Of a stretch of DNA of 48,818 bases, positions 8,736-17,753 are shown piece by piece. Numbering within the stretch: position 1 is the stretch's first letter; every line of letters starts with the position of its first letter. Position numbers and translations under genes: made by a program. The notes under the pieces were generated by a model, which was given only the letters and a program-made list of their open reading frames with translations, was not told where the DNA came from and did no database searches. This stretch comes from Candidatus Methylomirabilota bacterium (GTDB taxonomy: Bacteria > Methylomirabilota > Methylomirabilia > Rokubacteriales > CSP1-6): assembly GCA_035764725.1 (NCBI GenBank), contig DASTYT010000120.1:1-48818 (forward strand). Reading direction: 5' to 3'.

Positions 8736-9560
8736 GTGCGCCTCTTCGACCGGAAGTTCGGCGCCGGCTTCCTCGCCGGCGTGCCCGCCGAGCCCGGCGT
8801 GTATCGCTTCTTCGACGCCGCGGGCGCCCTCCTCTATGTCGGCAAGGCGGTCAGCCTGCGGCGACGACTCGGCCAGTACCGGACGGCGCGGCGCAAGAAG
8901 CGGGAGCGCAAGCGCCGCGCGCTCGTGAAGGCGGCCGCCACGATCACCTGGGAGGTCTGCGAGTCGGACCTCGCCGCCTCGCTGCAGGAGCTGCGGCTCA
9001 TCCAGAGTCTGCGCCCGCGAAAGAACGTCTCCGGCGCCTTCTCCTTCCTGTATCCCTTCATCGGGCTCCGCGTGGAGGGGCACGAGACGTTCTTCTGCCT
9101 GACCACGCGCCCGGAGATGGTGCCCGCGTTCGAGCTCCACGGGGCCTATCGCTCGCGCGCGATCACGCGCGAGGCCTTCGACGCCCTCGCGCGCCTCCTG
9201 CGCTTCGTGGGCCACCCGATCCCCCGTCTGCGCTGCCGCGAGGCGGCGGCCGGCGCCCGCGCGGTGGTGGTGGGCTTCCGTCGCTTGCCGGCGGGCGCCG
9301 CTCGCCGCTGGGCCGAGCTTCTCCGGGGCACCTCGCGCGAGGCCCTCGAGTCCCTCGCGCTCGAGCTGCTCGAGCATCCCGGCGCGGTGGCCCGGCGGGC
9401 CGAGATCCAGGAGGACCTGGCCGCCGTCGCGCTGTTCTTCGAGGAGGAGGCCGCGGCGCTGGCGCGGGCCCGCGGCGCAATCGGCTACGCCGCCTATCCG
9501 GTGCCGCAGCGCGAGCGCGATCTGCTGTTCGTGGAGTCGCGTTACAGTCGCGTTACGTGA
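8736..9560 (+). CDS. Stand-alone GIY-YIG nuclease, UvrC N-terminal/Cho-like
   Basis: A 274-residue protein beginning with a GTG start. Residues 17-45 show the UvrC-type GIY-YIG motif: EPGVYRFFDAAGALLYVGKA, with the catalytic Arg in SLRRRLGQY. The following SDLAASLQELRLIQSLRPRKN helix carries the conserved Glu of the UvrC family. The remaining 170 residues show no UvrC C-terminal RNase H fold or helix-hairpin-helix domain, so it resembles Cho or orphan UvrC-like nucleases rather than full UvrC (about 600 residues). It may make incisions in DNA repair, but that is inference. It is divergent from the MaoC gene and its last eight bases overlap the convergent amidohydrolase. Confidence 0.8.
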   Translation: MRLFDRKFGAGFLAGVPAEPGVYRFFDAAGALLYVGKAVSLRRRLGQYRTARRKKRERKRRALVKAAATITWEVCESDLAASLQELRLIQSLRPRKNVSGAFSFLYPFIGLRVEGHETFFCLTTRPEMVPAFELHGAYRSRAITREAFDALARLLRFVGHPIPRLRCREAAAGARAVVVGFRRLPAGAARRWAELLRGTSREALESLALELLEHPGAVARRAEIQEDLAAVALFFEEEAAALARARGAIGYAAYPVPQRERDLLFVESRYSRVT

Positions 9561-10695
9561 TCAGCCCGTAGAACTTCCCCGCGTTCTCGCAGACGATCTT
9601 CCGCACCGTGGCGGGCGGCAGGTGGCCGAACTGCTCCTCGATGTACTTCGAGGACTCGGGCCAGACACCGTCGCCGTGGGGATAGTCCGAGCCCCACATG
9701 AGCGTGTCCTCGCCGATCTCCTCGACAAGGCGAGTGCCGATGCGGTCGAACTGAAAGGTCGCCTTGCACTGCCGCTTCCAGTAGTCGCTGGGGCGCATCG
9801 TGAGGCCGAGGTCGTGGAAGCGGTCCTCACACTCGAAGTCCATGCGATCGAGCGCGTAAGGCAGCCAGCCGATGCCGCTCTCGCCGAACGAGATGCGCAG
9901 GCGCGGGTAGCGCTCGAGCACCGCGCTGCCGATGACGGCGGCGAGGATGTTGATCAGGTTCATCTGGAAGCCCGACACGCTGGTGAACATGGCGGCGCGC
10001 CGGGTGAGGCCGGTCGCCTTCTCGCGCACGCTGGGCGGCATCGTAGGGAAGGTGTGGAAGTGCAGCGGGAGATCCACCTCGTTCACCGCCTCCCAGAGCG
10101 GCTCCCACGCGGGATGCCACATGGGCTCCATGTCCCACGAGCACGAGAGCTCCAGCCCGCGCAGCCCGAGCTTGGCGACTCGGTGAATCTCTGCGACCGC
10201 CGCGCCGATGTCGCCATAGGGCAGGCACGCGAGCCCGATCTGCCGGTCCGGGTAGTGGCGACAGAAGTCGCGCAGCCAGTCGTTGTAGATGCGGAACATC
10301 TCCGCGGCCGCCTCGTGGTCACCCAGGCGCGTGGCCGCGCCGAGGATCCCGAAGATGATCTCGGCCTGCACGCCATCCCGCTCCATGTCCTGAATCCGAA
10401 GGTGCGGGTCCGTGGGACGGTAGACGCCGCGCTTGCCATCGTCGTAAAGACCGGTAGACGCCATGACGTCCGCGCGGTAGTGCATGCCCGCCACGTACTT
10501 CTGCCCGGAGGGCCCCACGCCGCCCACCAGGCCGAAGGCGGCGCCGTTCTTCGCCGTCCAGCACGGCCCGTCCGGTCCGTCGGTGACGTAGGGCATGCGC
10601 TCCTTGAGCGCGGCGGTGGCATTGCTCGTGAATAGGTCGGCGGGAATCCACGGCATGTCGATGTGGCAGTCGGCGGAGATGCGCGTGTAGTTCAT
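9553..10695 (-). CDS. Amidohydrolase-family hydrolase/decarboxylase (PF04909)
   Basis: A 380-residue metal-dependent TIM-barrel enzyme of the amidohydrolase-2 / ACMSD family. It begins with ISADCHID, the first metal site, has LPLHFHTFPTM in the middle with the metal His, ISFGESGIGWLPYALDRMD, and the distal MWGSDYPHGDGVWPES with the metal-binding Asp. Relatives decarboxylate aromatic acids or hydrolyse C-N or C-C bonds in ring-fission products. The ATG at 10695 overlaps the stop of the upstream binding-protein gene (ATGA), so the two are translated as a pair and the binding protein may import the substrate. Confidence 0.87.
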   Translation of the reverse strand: MNYTRISADCHIDMPWIPADLFTSNATAALKERMPYVTDGPDGPCWTAKNGAAFGLVGGVGPSGQKYVAGMHYRADVMASTGLYDDGKRGVYRPTDPHLRIQDMERDGVQAEIIFGILGAATRLGDHEAAAEMFRIYNDWLRDFCRHYPDRQIGLACLPYGDIGAAVAEIHRVAKLGLRGLELSCSWDMEPMWHPAWEPLWEAVNEVDLPLHFHTFPTMPPSVREKATGLTRRAAMFTSVSGFQMNLINILAAVIGSAVLERYPRLRISFGESGIGWLPYALDRMDFECEDRFHDLGLTMRPSDYWKRQCKATFQFDRIGTRLVEEIGEDTLMWGSDYPHGDGVWPESSKYIEEQFGHLPPATVRKIVCENAGKFYGLIT

Positions 10696-12230
10696 GGCTT
10701 GAGCCTCAGCTCCTCGTACGGCGCGGAATAGGGAAAGTAGGGGATGAGCGCGAGCCCCGGCTCCTCCACGCGCGGCCCCACGCCGCGGATGAAGCCATTC
10801 TCCCAGATGGGGGCGTATGCCGCGCGCTCGTAGAGCAGGCGCTGGATCTGATGGAGCAGCTCCTCGCGCTTCTTCCGATCGGTCTCGCGTGCCTGCCGCT
10901 CGTAGAGGTCCTGCACCTCCGGGAGCACACCCGCCGCGTAGGGCGCGCCCTTCACGGCGAGGATCTGGAGGCGCGAGGCCGCGTTGCCCGCGGGGCCGAG
11001 CCCGCCGAACACCACGCCCTTGAGCTTCCCCTCCCGCCAGGCCGAGAAGAAGGCCGCGCGCTCCATGGTCCGGATCCTCATGCGGATGCCGACGGCGCTG
11101 AGATTGGCCACGATCGCCTCGCCCGCGCCCTCGTAGGGTGGCGCGATCGTGAACTCGCCGCCGTCGAAGCCGCGCGGGTACCCCGCCTCCGCGAGCAGCC
11201 GCTTCGCGCGCGCGGGATCGTAGGGATCGGGCTCGATGGTCAGCGCGAAGTCCATCGAGCGCGGCACCACGTTGCCGGTGAGCCCCGCGTAGCCGAGCTG
11301 CTCCGCCTGGTTGAGCGTCGGGCGGTCCACCGCCAGGCTCGCCGCCCGGCGCACGCGCGGATCGCGCCACGGCGAGGCCTGGTCCCACTGATCGCGGAAG
11401 TCGAGGAAGAAGATCGCGTTGCTGCGCACCGCCATGAGCTTGAGGCCGGGCGTGCGCCGCACCTCCTCGGCCACCGGGCCGTTGAGGAAATAGGCGATGT
11501 CCACGTCGCCCTTCTTGAGCGCGGCGCCCCGCGTGGTCTCGTCGGGCAAGCTTCTGAGGACGAGCCGCTTCACGCGTGGCGTCTTTCGCCAGTACCCCTC
11601 GAACGCCTCGAAGACCATCTCCACGCCGGGCGTGACGCTGACCACCTTGTAGGGACCCGCGCCGATGGGCGCCTTCTTGAAGCCCTCGTCGCCCACCTTC
11701 TCCACGTACTTCCGGGGCACCACCCAGCCCGCGCTGCTCGCGGTGGTGCCGTAGAAGGTGAGGAAGTCCGGCCACGGGTCCTTCAACCTGAACTGCACGC
11801 GGTTCGCGTCGAGGGCGCGCACCTCCTTCACCTTGTCCTTGAGGACGTCGGCGAACGCGCCCTTGTAGCGCTCGAAGGAGAACTTCACATCGTCCGCCGT
11901 CACCGGCTCGCCGTTGTGGAAGCGAACCCCGCTCCGCAGCCGGAAGTCGTAGACGAGCCCGTCCGGTGACACCGTCCACGACTCGGCGAGGCTCCCCGTG
12001 GTCGGCCCCGCGGGCATCGGCTTCACCAGCGCGTCGTGCACCGCGTAGAAGATCATGAAGGGCGTGATCGTGCCCTCGTTCTCCCCGGGATCGAGCCAGC
12101 GCGGCGCGAGCGTGAAGTGCACGGCCCAGGTCATCTGCCCGGCCGGCGGCGGATCGGCGGCGGCCGCGGGCGCGGCGTACAGCCCCTGGAGCAGGAGGAC
12201 GAGAGCGAGCAAGCCGAGCCGTGGCGTCAT
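10692..12230 (-). CDS. ABC transporter substrate-binding protein, family 5 (peptide/nickel type)
   Basis: A 512-residue periplasmic solute-binding protein of the SBP_bac_5 family. The start at 12230 gives a clean signal peptide (TPRLGLLALVLLLQ followed by AAPAAAA-D). Typical segments are FHNGEPVTADDVKFSFER, FLNGPVAEEVRRTPGLKL, NAIFFLDFRD, VRRAASLAVDRPTLNQ and YPRGFDGGEFTI. Family members bind oligopeptides, nickel chelates or organic ligands. No dipeptide permease genes accompany it; instead it is translationally coupled to an amidohydrolase. It is divergent from the deaminase-like gene at 12308, with 77 bases between. Confidence 0.88.
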   Translation of the reverse strand: MTPRLGLLALVLLLQGLYAAPAAAADPPPAGQMTWAVHFTLAPRWLDPGENEGTITPFMIFYAVHDALVKPMPAGPTTGSLAESWTVSPDGLVYDFRLRSGVRFHNGEPVTADDVKFSFERYKGAFADVLKDKVKEVRALDANRVQFRLKDPWPDFLTFYGTTASSAGWVVPRKYVEKVGDEGFKKAPIGAGPYKVVSVTPGVEMVFEAFEGYWRKTPRVKRLVLRSLPDETTRGAALKKGDVDIAYFLNGPVAEEVRRTPGLKLMAVRSNAIFFLDFRDQWDQASPWRDPRVRRAASLAVDRPTLNQAEQLGYAGLTGNVVPRSMDFALTIEPDPYDPARAKRLLAEAGYPRGFDGGEFTIAPPYEGAGEAIVANLSAVGIRMRIRTMERAAFFSAWREGKLKGVVFGGLGPAGNAASRLQILAVKGAPYAAGVLPEVQDLYERQARETDRKKREELLHQIQRLLYERAAYAPIWENGFIRGVGPRVEEPGLALIPYFPYSAPYEELRLKP

Positions 12231-12307
12231 GAACCCCCTCCCCCTCAGCCCCTCCCCGGCGCTGGGTGGGCCCATGATAAGCCACTGGGCTAGAATCCTC
12301 CTGCCCC

Positions 12308-13804
12308 ATGACGCCGACACCACCGGAGACGCGCCCCTTCCAGGTCTTCCGCGGCGGCCGCGTGCTCAGCCTGCCCGAGCATCGCGGCGAGCCAGCCGAC
12401 GTGCTGCTGGAAGGCGCGACGATTCGCGAGGTCGGCCCGCCGGGCCTCGCCACGCCCGCCGATGCCCAGGTGATCGACGCGCAAGATCGCCTGCTCATGC
12501 CCGGGCTGATCAATGCGCATACCCACGCGCACGGGACGCTCGGCAAGGGGCTCGCCGGCGATCGCTGGTCGCTCGAGCTGCTGCTGAACGCCAACCCCAG
12601 CGTGGCCGCCGAGCGCACGCTCGAGGACAAGCGCCTCTGCTCGACGCTCTCCGCGGTCGAGATGATCCGCAAGGGGGCCACGGCCTGCTTCGATCTCTTC
12701 GTGGAGTTTCCCGCGGCGACCGTCGACGGTATGCTCGCGGTGGGCGAGGGCTACCGCGACGCCGGGCTCCGCGCGGTGGTAGCGCCGATGATCAGCGACC
12801 GCACGCTCTACGCCGCCATCCCGGGCTTGCTCGACGCGCTTCCCGAAGCGGAGCGTGAGCGGCTCCAGCACATTCAGGCCGCGCCCACGGAGACGACGCT
12901 CGCCACCTGCGCCGAGGTCCTCCGCCGCTGGCCCTTTGACCGCGACCGGCTGCGCCCCGCGCTTGGCCCCACCATCCCGCTGCACTGCACCGACGAGCTC
13001 CTCACCGGCTGCCGCGATCTCGCGCGCGAGTGGGGCGCACCGCTCCAGACCCATCTGGCGGAGTCGCGCGTGCAGGCGGTGGCGGGTCCGGCGCGCTATG
13101 GTAAGAGCCTCACCGCGCATCTCGACGCGCTCGGCCTTCTCGGCCCCGGCTTCAGCGCGGCGCACGGAGTGTGGATCAGCCCCGACGACATCCGCCGCCT
13201 CGCCGATCGCGGCGCCGCCGTCTCGCACAACCCGCTGAGCAATCTCCGCCTCGGCGCCGGCATCGCGCCCGCCCATGCGATGCACGCAGCCGGCGTGCGC
13301 GTGGCGATCGGCACCGACGGCGCCAACACCTCGGACTCGCAGAGCGTGTTCGAGGCCATGCGCGCCGCCGCTTATCTTTCACGTGGGCGCAGTCTCGATC
13401 CGCGAGAGTGGCTCTCGGTAGGCGACGTGTTCCAGATGGCCACAATGGGCGGCGCGGCGCTGCTCGGCCTGCCCGGGATCGGCCGCATCGCGGCGGGCTA
13501 CCAAGCCGACCTGGTGATGCTCGATCTCCGCCACGTGAGCTATCTTCCCCTGCACGATCCGCTCCTGCAGGTGGTGGGCGGCGAGAGCGGGCTCGCCATC
13601 GAGGGCGTGATGATCGGGGGCCGATGGGCGCTCCGCGACGGGCGCGTGCTCACGGTGGACGAGGAGCGGCTGCGCGCCCGGGTGCACGAGGCATCGGCCC
13701 GTCTCACGCCGGGCATCCGGAGCCGGATCGCTCTCTCCAAGGCCCTCGAGCCCTATCTCGACGCCTTCTGCCTGGCCCAGTCCCAGCGGCCGCTCCAGAT
13801 GTGA
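12308..13804 (+). CDS. Deaminase-like amidohydrolase (AtzB/TrzN/MtaD superfamily)
   Basis: A 498-residue amidohydrolase of the cytosine-deaminase/chlorohydrolase type. The metal site begins with HTHAHG (His71, His73), continues with the His in LQTHLAES, the His in AAHGVWIS and the catalytic Asp in IGTDGANTS. N-terminal (RVLSLPEH) and C-terminal (GYQADLVMLDL) beta-sandwich strands flank the barrel in the usual order. Relatives deaminate or dechlorinate heterocycles and adenosine derivatives. It leads a run of same-strand genes through 21021; the CoA transferase starts 47 bases downstream. Confidence 0.88.
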   Translation: MTPTPPETRPFQVFRGGRVLSLPEHRGEPADVLLEGATIREVGPPGLATPADAQVIDAQDRLLMPGLINAHTHAHGTLGKGLAGDRWSLELLLNANPSVAAERTLEDKRLCSTLSAVEMIRKGATACFDLFVEFPAATVDGMLAVGEGYRDAGLRAVVAPMISDRTLYAAIPGLLDALPEAERERLQHIQAAPTETTLATCAEVLRRWPFDRDRLRPALGPTIPLHCTDELLTGCRDLAREWGAPLQTHLAESRVQAVAGPARYGKSLTAHLDALGLLGPGFSAAHGVWISPDDIRRLADRGAAVSHNPLSNLRLGAGIAPAHAMHAAGVRVAIGTDGANTSDSQSVFEAMRAAAYLSRGRSLDPREWLSVGDVFQMATMGGAALLGLPGIGRIAAGYQADLVMLDLRHVSYLPLHDPLLQVVGGESGLAIEGVMIGGRWALRDGRVLTVDEERLRARVHEASARLTPGIRSRIALSKALEPYLDAFCLAQSQRPLQM

Positions 13805-13851
13805 TACGTTCGCCCCCGGTCGACCCTTCACCCAATCGGAGACTCAGGACC

Positions 13852-15039
13852 ATGGCCGAGAACACCGCCCTTCCCCTCGCCCGCTACACGATCCTCGACC
13901 TCACCCGCGCCCGCGCCGGGCCCACGTGCGTGCGCCAGCTCGTCGACTGGGGCGCGCGGGCCATCAAGATCGAGATGCCCGGCGGACGCGACGGCGACGG
14001 CATGGGCGGCAACCGCCACGGCTTCGACTTCCAGAACCTCCACCGCGGGAAGGAAGCGATCACGCTGAACCTCCGCGATCCCGAGGGCGTGGCGATCTTC
14101 AAGCGCCTCGCCAAGGACGCCGACATCATCGTGGAGAACTACCGCCCGGACGTGAAGCGGCGGCTGGGTATCGACTACGAGGACATCCGCGCGATCAACC
14201 CGCGCATCATCTACGGCAGCATCTCCGGCTTCGGCCAGAGCGGGCCATATCGCGATCGCCCCGGCGTGGACCAGATCGCGCAGGGCATGGGCGGGCTCAT
14301 GTCCATCACCGGGCTACCCGGCCAGGGCCCCGTGCGCGTGGGCATCCCGATCGCCGATCTCTGCTCGGGCGTCTTCCTCGCCCAGGGCATTCTCGTGGCG
14401 CTGATCGAGCGCGAGACCACCGGGCAGGGCAAGTGGGTGCACACCTCGCTGCTGGAAGCGCAGCTCTCCATGCTCGACTTCCAGGCCTCCCGCTGGCTCA
14501 TGTCCAAAGAAGTGGCGCCGCAGGCGGGGAACAATCACCCCACCGGCATTCCGACCGGCGTGTTCGAGACCAAGGACGGCCACATCAACATCGCCGCCGC
14601 GGGCGACGATCTCTATGGGCGTTTCTGCAACGCGATCGGGCGGCCCGACCTCCGCACCGATGCGCGATTCTCGACCGCCCGAGCCCGATCGAAGAACCGG
14701 GATGAAATGATGGCGGTGCTCATGCCGGTCACACGGCTCAAGACGAGCGCGGAGTGGATTCAGATCCTCAACGACGCGGGCGTGCCCTGCGGGCCGATCT
14801 ATCGGATCGACGAAGCGTTCGCCGATCCGCAGGTGCAGCATCTCCAGATGGCGCAGCCGGTGACGTCACCCGTCCTCGGCGATCTCACCATCCTCGGCCA
14901 TCCCGTCTCGCACGGCCCCAAGCGCCTCCCCATCCGGAAGTCGGCGCCCGAGCTCGGTCAGGACAACGACGGCATCCTGGGCAAGTTGGGCTTCGGCCCC
15001 GACCAGATCAAGGACCTCGCCAAGCGCGGCGTCATCTGA
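13852..15039 (+). CDS. Family III CoA transferase (CaiB/BaiF)
   Basis: A 395-residue member of the formyl-CoA transferase family, which moves CoA between carboxylic acids through an aspartyl intermediate. The sequence shows VKIEMPGG-type AIKIEMPGGRDG, LHRGKEAITLNL, ADIIVENYRPDVKRRLGIDYE and SGFGQSGPYRDRPGVDQIAQGMGGLMSITG; the catalytic Asp of the family lies in the RPGVDQIAQ segment. The ATG at 13852 follows an AGGA ribosome-binding site. The small Cys-rich gene begins two bases after its stop. Confidence 0.92.
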   Translation: MAENTALPLARYTILDLTRARAGPTCVRQLVDWGARAIKIEMPGGRDGDGMGGNRHGFDFQNLHRGKEAITLNLRDPEGVAIFKRLAKDADIIVENYRPDVKRRLGIDYEDIRAINPRIIYGSISGFGQSGPYRDRPGVDQIAQGMGGLMSITGLPGQGPVRVGIPIADLCSGVFLAQGILVALIERETTGQGKWVHTSLLEAQLSMLDFQASRWLMSKEVAPQAGNNHPTGIPTGVFETKDGHINIAAAGDDLYGRFCNAIGRPDLRTDARFSTARARSKNRDEMMAVLMPVTRLKTSAEWIQILNDAGVPCGPIYRIDEAFADPQVQHLQMAQPVTSPVLGDLTILGHPVSHGPKRLPIRKSAPELGQDNDGILGKLGFGPDQIKDLAKRGVI

Positions 15040-15041
15040 CG

Positions 15042-15488
15042 GTGAGCGCAGTTCCGCTCGTGGACGCCGATGGCCATGAGCCCTTGCCGATCTGCCGCCG
15101 GCATCGGGAGTGGCTGATCGACTACTACAAGGGCCCCGACGGCGTCGTCCTTCGCTACTTCTCCGATGCCGTGCCGATTCGCAAGAAGGACCACGCGGAC
15201 GACGAGCGGTCCGTGAAGCATCTGCGCGAGTGCCCACGCTGCCGTGCCTGGATCTCCACCATCGTCCCCGAAGCGCAGTATCATCGGCAGGCGCGTCTGG
15301 CCCGGTATTGCTGCGCCGGCATGTTCTGCGCCGTCGAGGAGCATGAAGTGCGCGGGTCGCCACGCTTCAGCTTCGACATGTTTCGCGGCGAGGATCCGTG
15401 CTGGCAGATCGACGGCCAGAACGTCTTCGCGGTTTACTGTCCATGGTGCGGCGCCAAGCTGCCCGACGGACCCTTCATCACGGAATAG
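15042..15488 (+). CDS. Cys-rich zinc-ribbon-like protein of unknown function
   Basis: A 148-residue protein with a GTG start two bases after the CoA transferase stop. I do not recognise a characterised family. It has four clusters of metal-ligand residues: CRRH near residue 17, CPRCRAW near 64, RYCCAGMFC near 87-93 and a C-terminal CPWCGAKLP. The last cluster is a zinc-knuckle/rubredoxin-like CxxC and, with the preceding CC...C and aromatic strands, loosely resembles small DUF6980-like domains, though that is only an impression. It is probably a cytoplasmic zinc-binding protein. No membrane segment or signal is visible. Its tight position between a CoA transferase and an LLM enzyme suggests cotranscription. 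Confidence 0.75.
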   Translation: MSAVPLVDADGHEPLPICRRHREWLIDYYKGPDGVVLRYFSDAVPIRKKDHADDERSVKHLRECPRCRAWISTIVPEAQYHRQARLARYCCAGMFCAVEEHEVRGSPRFSFDMFRGEDPCWQIDGQNVFAVYCPWCGAKLPDGPFITE

Positions 15489-15507
15489 CATCGCGAACGG
15501 AGGCGGC

Positions 15508-16581
15508 ATGGACTTCGGGCTCTTCTACCTCATGCAGCGCGACGAAGCCTGGAGCGAGGATGCCGTCTACTCGTCCGACGTCCAGCAGATGCTGGCCGCG
15601 GAGGCGCTCGGCTATCACTCGGTGTGGATCGCCGAGCATCACTTCAACGACTACGGGCTCTGCCCGGCCCCGCCGGTGCTCGCCGCCTTCCTCGCCGCGC
15701 GCACCACGCGACTCCGCTTCGGCATGGGCGTCTCGCTCCTCCCACTCCATCATCCGGTGGATCTCGCCGAGCAGCTCGCCGTGCTCGACGTGGTGAGCGG
15801 CGGCCGGCTCGACGTGGGAATCGGACGCGGCGGCACGCTGCAGGACTACCAGACCTTCCAGTCCAACCGCGACGACGCGCGAGCGCGGGTGGAGGAGGGC
15901 ATCGAGCTGCTCACGCGCTCGTGGACGGGCGCGCCCTTCGACTTCCAGGGGCGCTTCCACTCCGCGGAAGGCGTGCACGTGCGGCCGCGCCCGGTGCAGC
16001 GCCCGCATCCCCCGCTGTACATCGCCGCCAACAGCGAGGACAGCGTGCTCTCCGCGGCGCGTCTGGGCCTGCCCACGCTGGCATCGTTCTTCGTGCCGGT
16101 GGCCGAGCTCGAGCGCCGGCGCGACCTCTACCGCGACACCGCCCGCGGCGCCGGCCGCCCCGATGCGGAGATCGCCGCGCTGGAAGCGCGTGGGTGGGGG
16201 ATGCGAGTCGTTCACGTGGCGCCGAGCCGGGCCGAGGCACTGGCCGCGGTGGAGGCGCCCTTCATGAGCTATCAGGGGAAGATGGCGATGCTGCGCTCCG
16301 ATCGCACGGGCGGCTCCGTGCCCAACTCCTTCGACCGCAATCTGCTCCGCCTGCGCCCGTTCGAGGAGTACCTCAACGCGGGCTGGACGCATCTGGGCAC
16401 GCCCGACGAGGTGCGCGAGGGGCTCGAGCGCTACATGGAGACGACCGGCATGCGGCGGCTGCTCCTCCTCATGGCCCTGCCCGGGATCGCCACCGACCTC
16501 GCATTGCGGTCGATGCGGATGTTCATGGACCACGTGGCCCCGAAGCTCTCGGCGGCGACCGCTCGCGCCGTCTCGGGTTGA
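15508..16581 (+). CDS. LLM-class flavin-dependent oxidoreductase, LuxA-like
   Basis: A 357-residue luciferase-like monooxygenase. It starts FGLFYLMQRDEAW after a GGAGG ribosome-binding site (ATG 15508) and shows the group's marks: GYHSVWIAEHHFNDYGLCPAPPV, LRFGMGVSLLPLHHPVDLAEQ, LDVVSGGRLDVGIGRG and the PRPVQRPHPPLYIAANSEDS segment. The WIAEHHF signature with a paired His is typical of the FMN-using LuxA-type branch. Neighbouring genes (CoA transferase, enolase-superfamily enzyme, enoyl-CoA hydratase) point to a degradation pathway that monooxygenates an organic substrate; the compound is unknown. Confidence 0.88.
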   Translation: MDFGLFYLMQRDEAWSEDAVYSSDVQQMLAAEALGYHSVWIAEHHFNDYGLCPAPPVLAAFLAARTTRLRFGMGVSLLPLHHPVDLAEQLAVLDVVSGGRLDVGIGRGGTLQDYQTFQSNRDDARARVEEGIELLTRSWTGAPFDFQGRFHSAEGVHVRPRPVQRPHPPLYIAANSEDSVLSAARLGLPTLASFFVPVAELERRRDLYRDTARGAGRPDAEIAALEARGWGMRVVHVAPSRAEALAAVEAPFMSYQGKMAMLRSDRTGGSVPNSFDRNLLRLRPFEEYLNAGWTHLGTPDEVREGLERYMETTGMRRLLLLMALPGIATDLALRSMRMFMDHVAPKLSAATARAVSG

Positions 16582-16591
16582 GGGCCGCGCC

Positions 16592-17749
16592 ATGAAGGTC
16601 GCCGGGCTCGAGACCTATTTTCTCGCCGCGCCCCTGCCGCAGCCGGTGCGCACGTCCACCCATGTGATCTCCGCAGTGAGCGAGGTGGTGGTGCGGCTCA
16701 CCACCGACGCGGGCCACGTCGGGATCGGCGAAGGGCATGGGCCCTTCCTCTTCCAGCAGGGGCCCGAAGGCCTCCGCACCGTCGGCAATATCCTGCGCGC
16801 CATCACCCCGCTCGTGGTCGGCCAGGATCCCTTCGACACCGAGCGCATCTGGCAGGATCTCTTCGCCCTCACGTACACGAGCGTGCGCGGGATCCCCACC
16901 CTCGCGCGGCAGCAGCGGCCCCTCATCACCGCGCTGAGCGCCATCGACATCGCCCTGTGGGATCTCAAGGGCAAGGCGATCGGCCGGCCGGTGCACGCGC
17001 TGCTCGGCGGCGCGCTCCGCCCGCGCGTGCCCGCCTACGTCACCGGCTTCTACTACCGCGACGGCGAGACGGACGACGATCTCCGCCGCGAGGCCGCGAT
17101 GTATCTCGAGGCGGGCTACCGCACGCTGAAGCTCAAGGTGGGCGGGCTCACGCCGGAGGCCGACGCCACGCGCGTCGGCAAGATCCGCAAGGCGGTGGGC
17201 AAGGACGTGCAGCTCATGGTGGACGCGAACCAGGGCTGGAGCCTTCCCGACGCGCTGCGCGCCGCCGACCTCCTCGCCGAGCACGACATCTTCTGGTTGG
17301 AGGATCCGATGCCCTGGTACGACGAGCGCCAGACGCTCCGCCGGCTCAAGGCCGCGACGAAGATCCCCCTCGCCGCCGGGGAGACCGAGGTGAGCCCGTT
17401 CGGCCTGCGCACCTTGCTGGCCGAGGGCCTGGTGGACTACCTCATCGTCGACTCCACCTGGGCCGGCGGGCTCACCACGTGGCGCAAGGCCGCGGTGCTG
17501 GCCGAGCTCCATCAGATCCCCATGGCCGCTCACCACGATCCGCAGATCCACGTGCACGCGGTGGCGGCCAGCCCCACCGGCTTCATCCTGGAATCGTTCG
17601 CCGATCCCACGCGCGATCCGCTCTGGTTCGAGCTCTTCCGCGAGCGGCCGGCCATCGTGGATGGCTTCATGGCGGTGCCCGAGACGCCCGGCCTCGGCCT
17701 CGAGCTGCGCGACGAAGCGCTACAGAAGTACGGCGTGAAGGTCGGCTGA
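16592..17749 (+). CDS. Enolase-superfamily enzyme, mandelate racemase/muconate lactonizing type
   Basis: A 385-residue protein of the mandelate racemase/MLE group, which abstracts an alpha-proton from a carboxylate and stabilises the enolate with Mg2+. The N-terminal capping domain ends about residue 125 (LWDLKGKAIGRP). In the barrel, the KxK pair is Lys180/Lys182, the metal ligands are Asp211 (VDANQGW), Glu237 (WLEDPM) and Glu264 (AAGETE), and His314 (MAAHHDPQ) is positioned as the second general acid/base, as in the mandelate racemase subgroup. It is therefore more likely a racemase or acid-sugar dehydratase than a cycloisomerase. Ten bases separate it from the LLM gene and four from the next gene. 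Confidence 0.88.
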   Translation: MKVAGLETYFLAAPLPQPVRTSTHVISAVSEVVVRLTTDAGHVGIGEGHGPFLFQQGPEGLRTVGNILRAITPLVVGQDPFDTERIWQDLFALTYTSVRGIPTLARQQRPLITALSAIDIALWDLKGKAIGRPVHALLGGALRPRVPAYVTGFYYRDGETDDDLRREAAMYLEAGYRTLKLKVGGLTPEADATRVGKIRKAVGKDVQLMVDANQGWSLPDALRAADLLAEHDIFWLEDPMPWYDERQTLRRLKAATKIPLAAGETEVSPFGLRTLLAEGLVDYLIVDSTWAGGLTTWRKAAVLAELHQIPMAAHHDPQIHVHAVAASPTGFILESFADPTRDPLWFELFRERPAIVDGFMAVPETPGLGLELRDEALQKYGVKVG

Positions 17750-17753
17750 GCCG

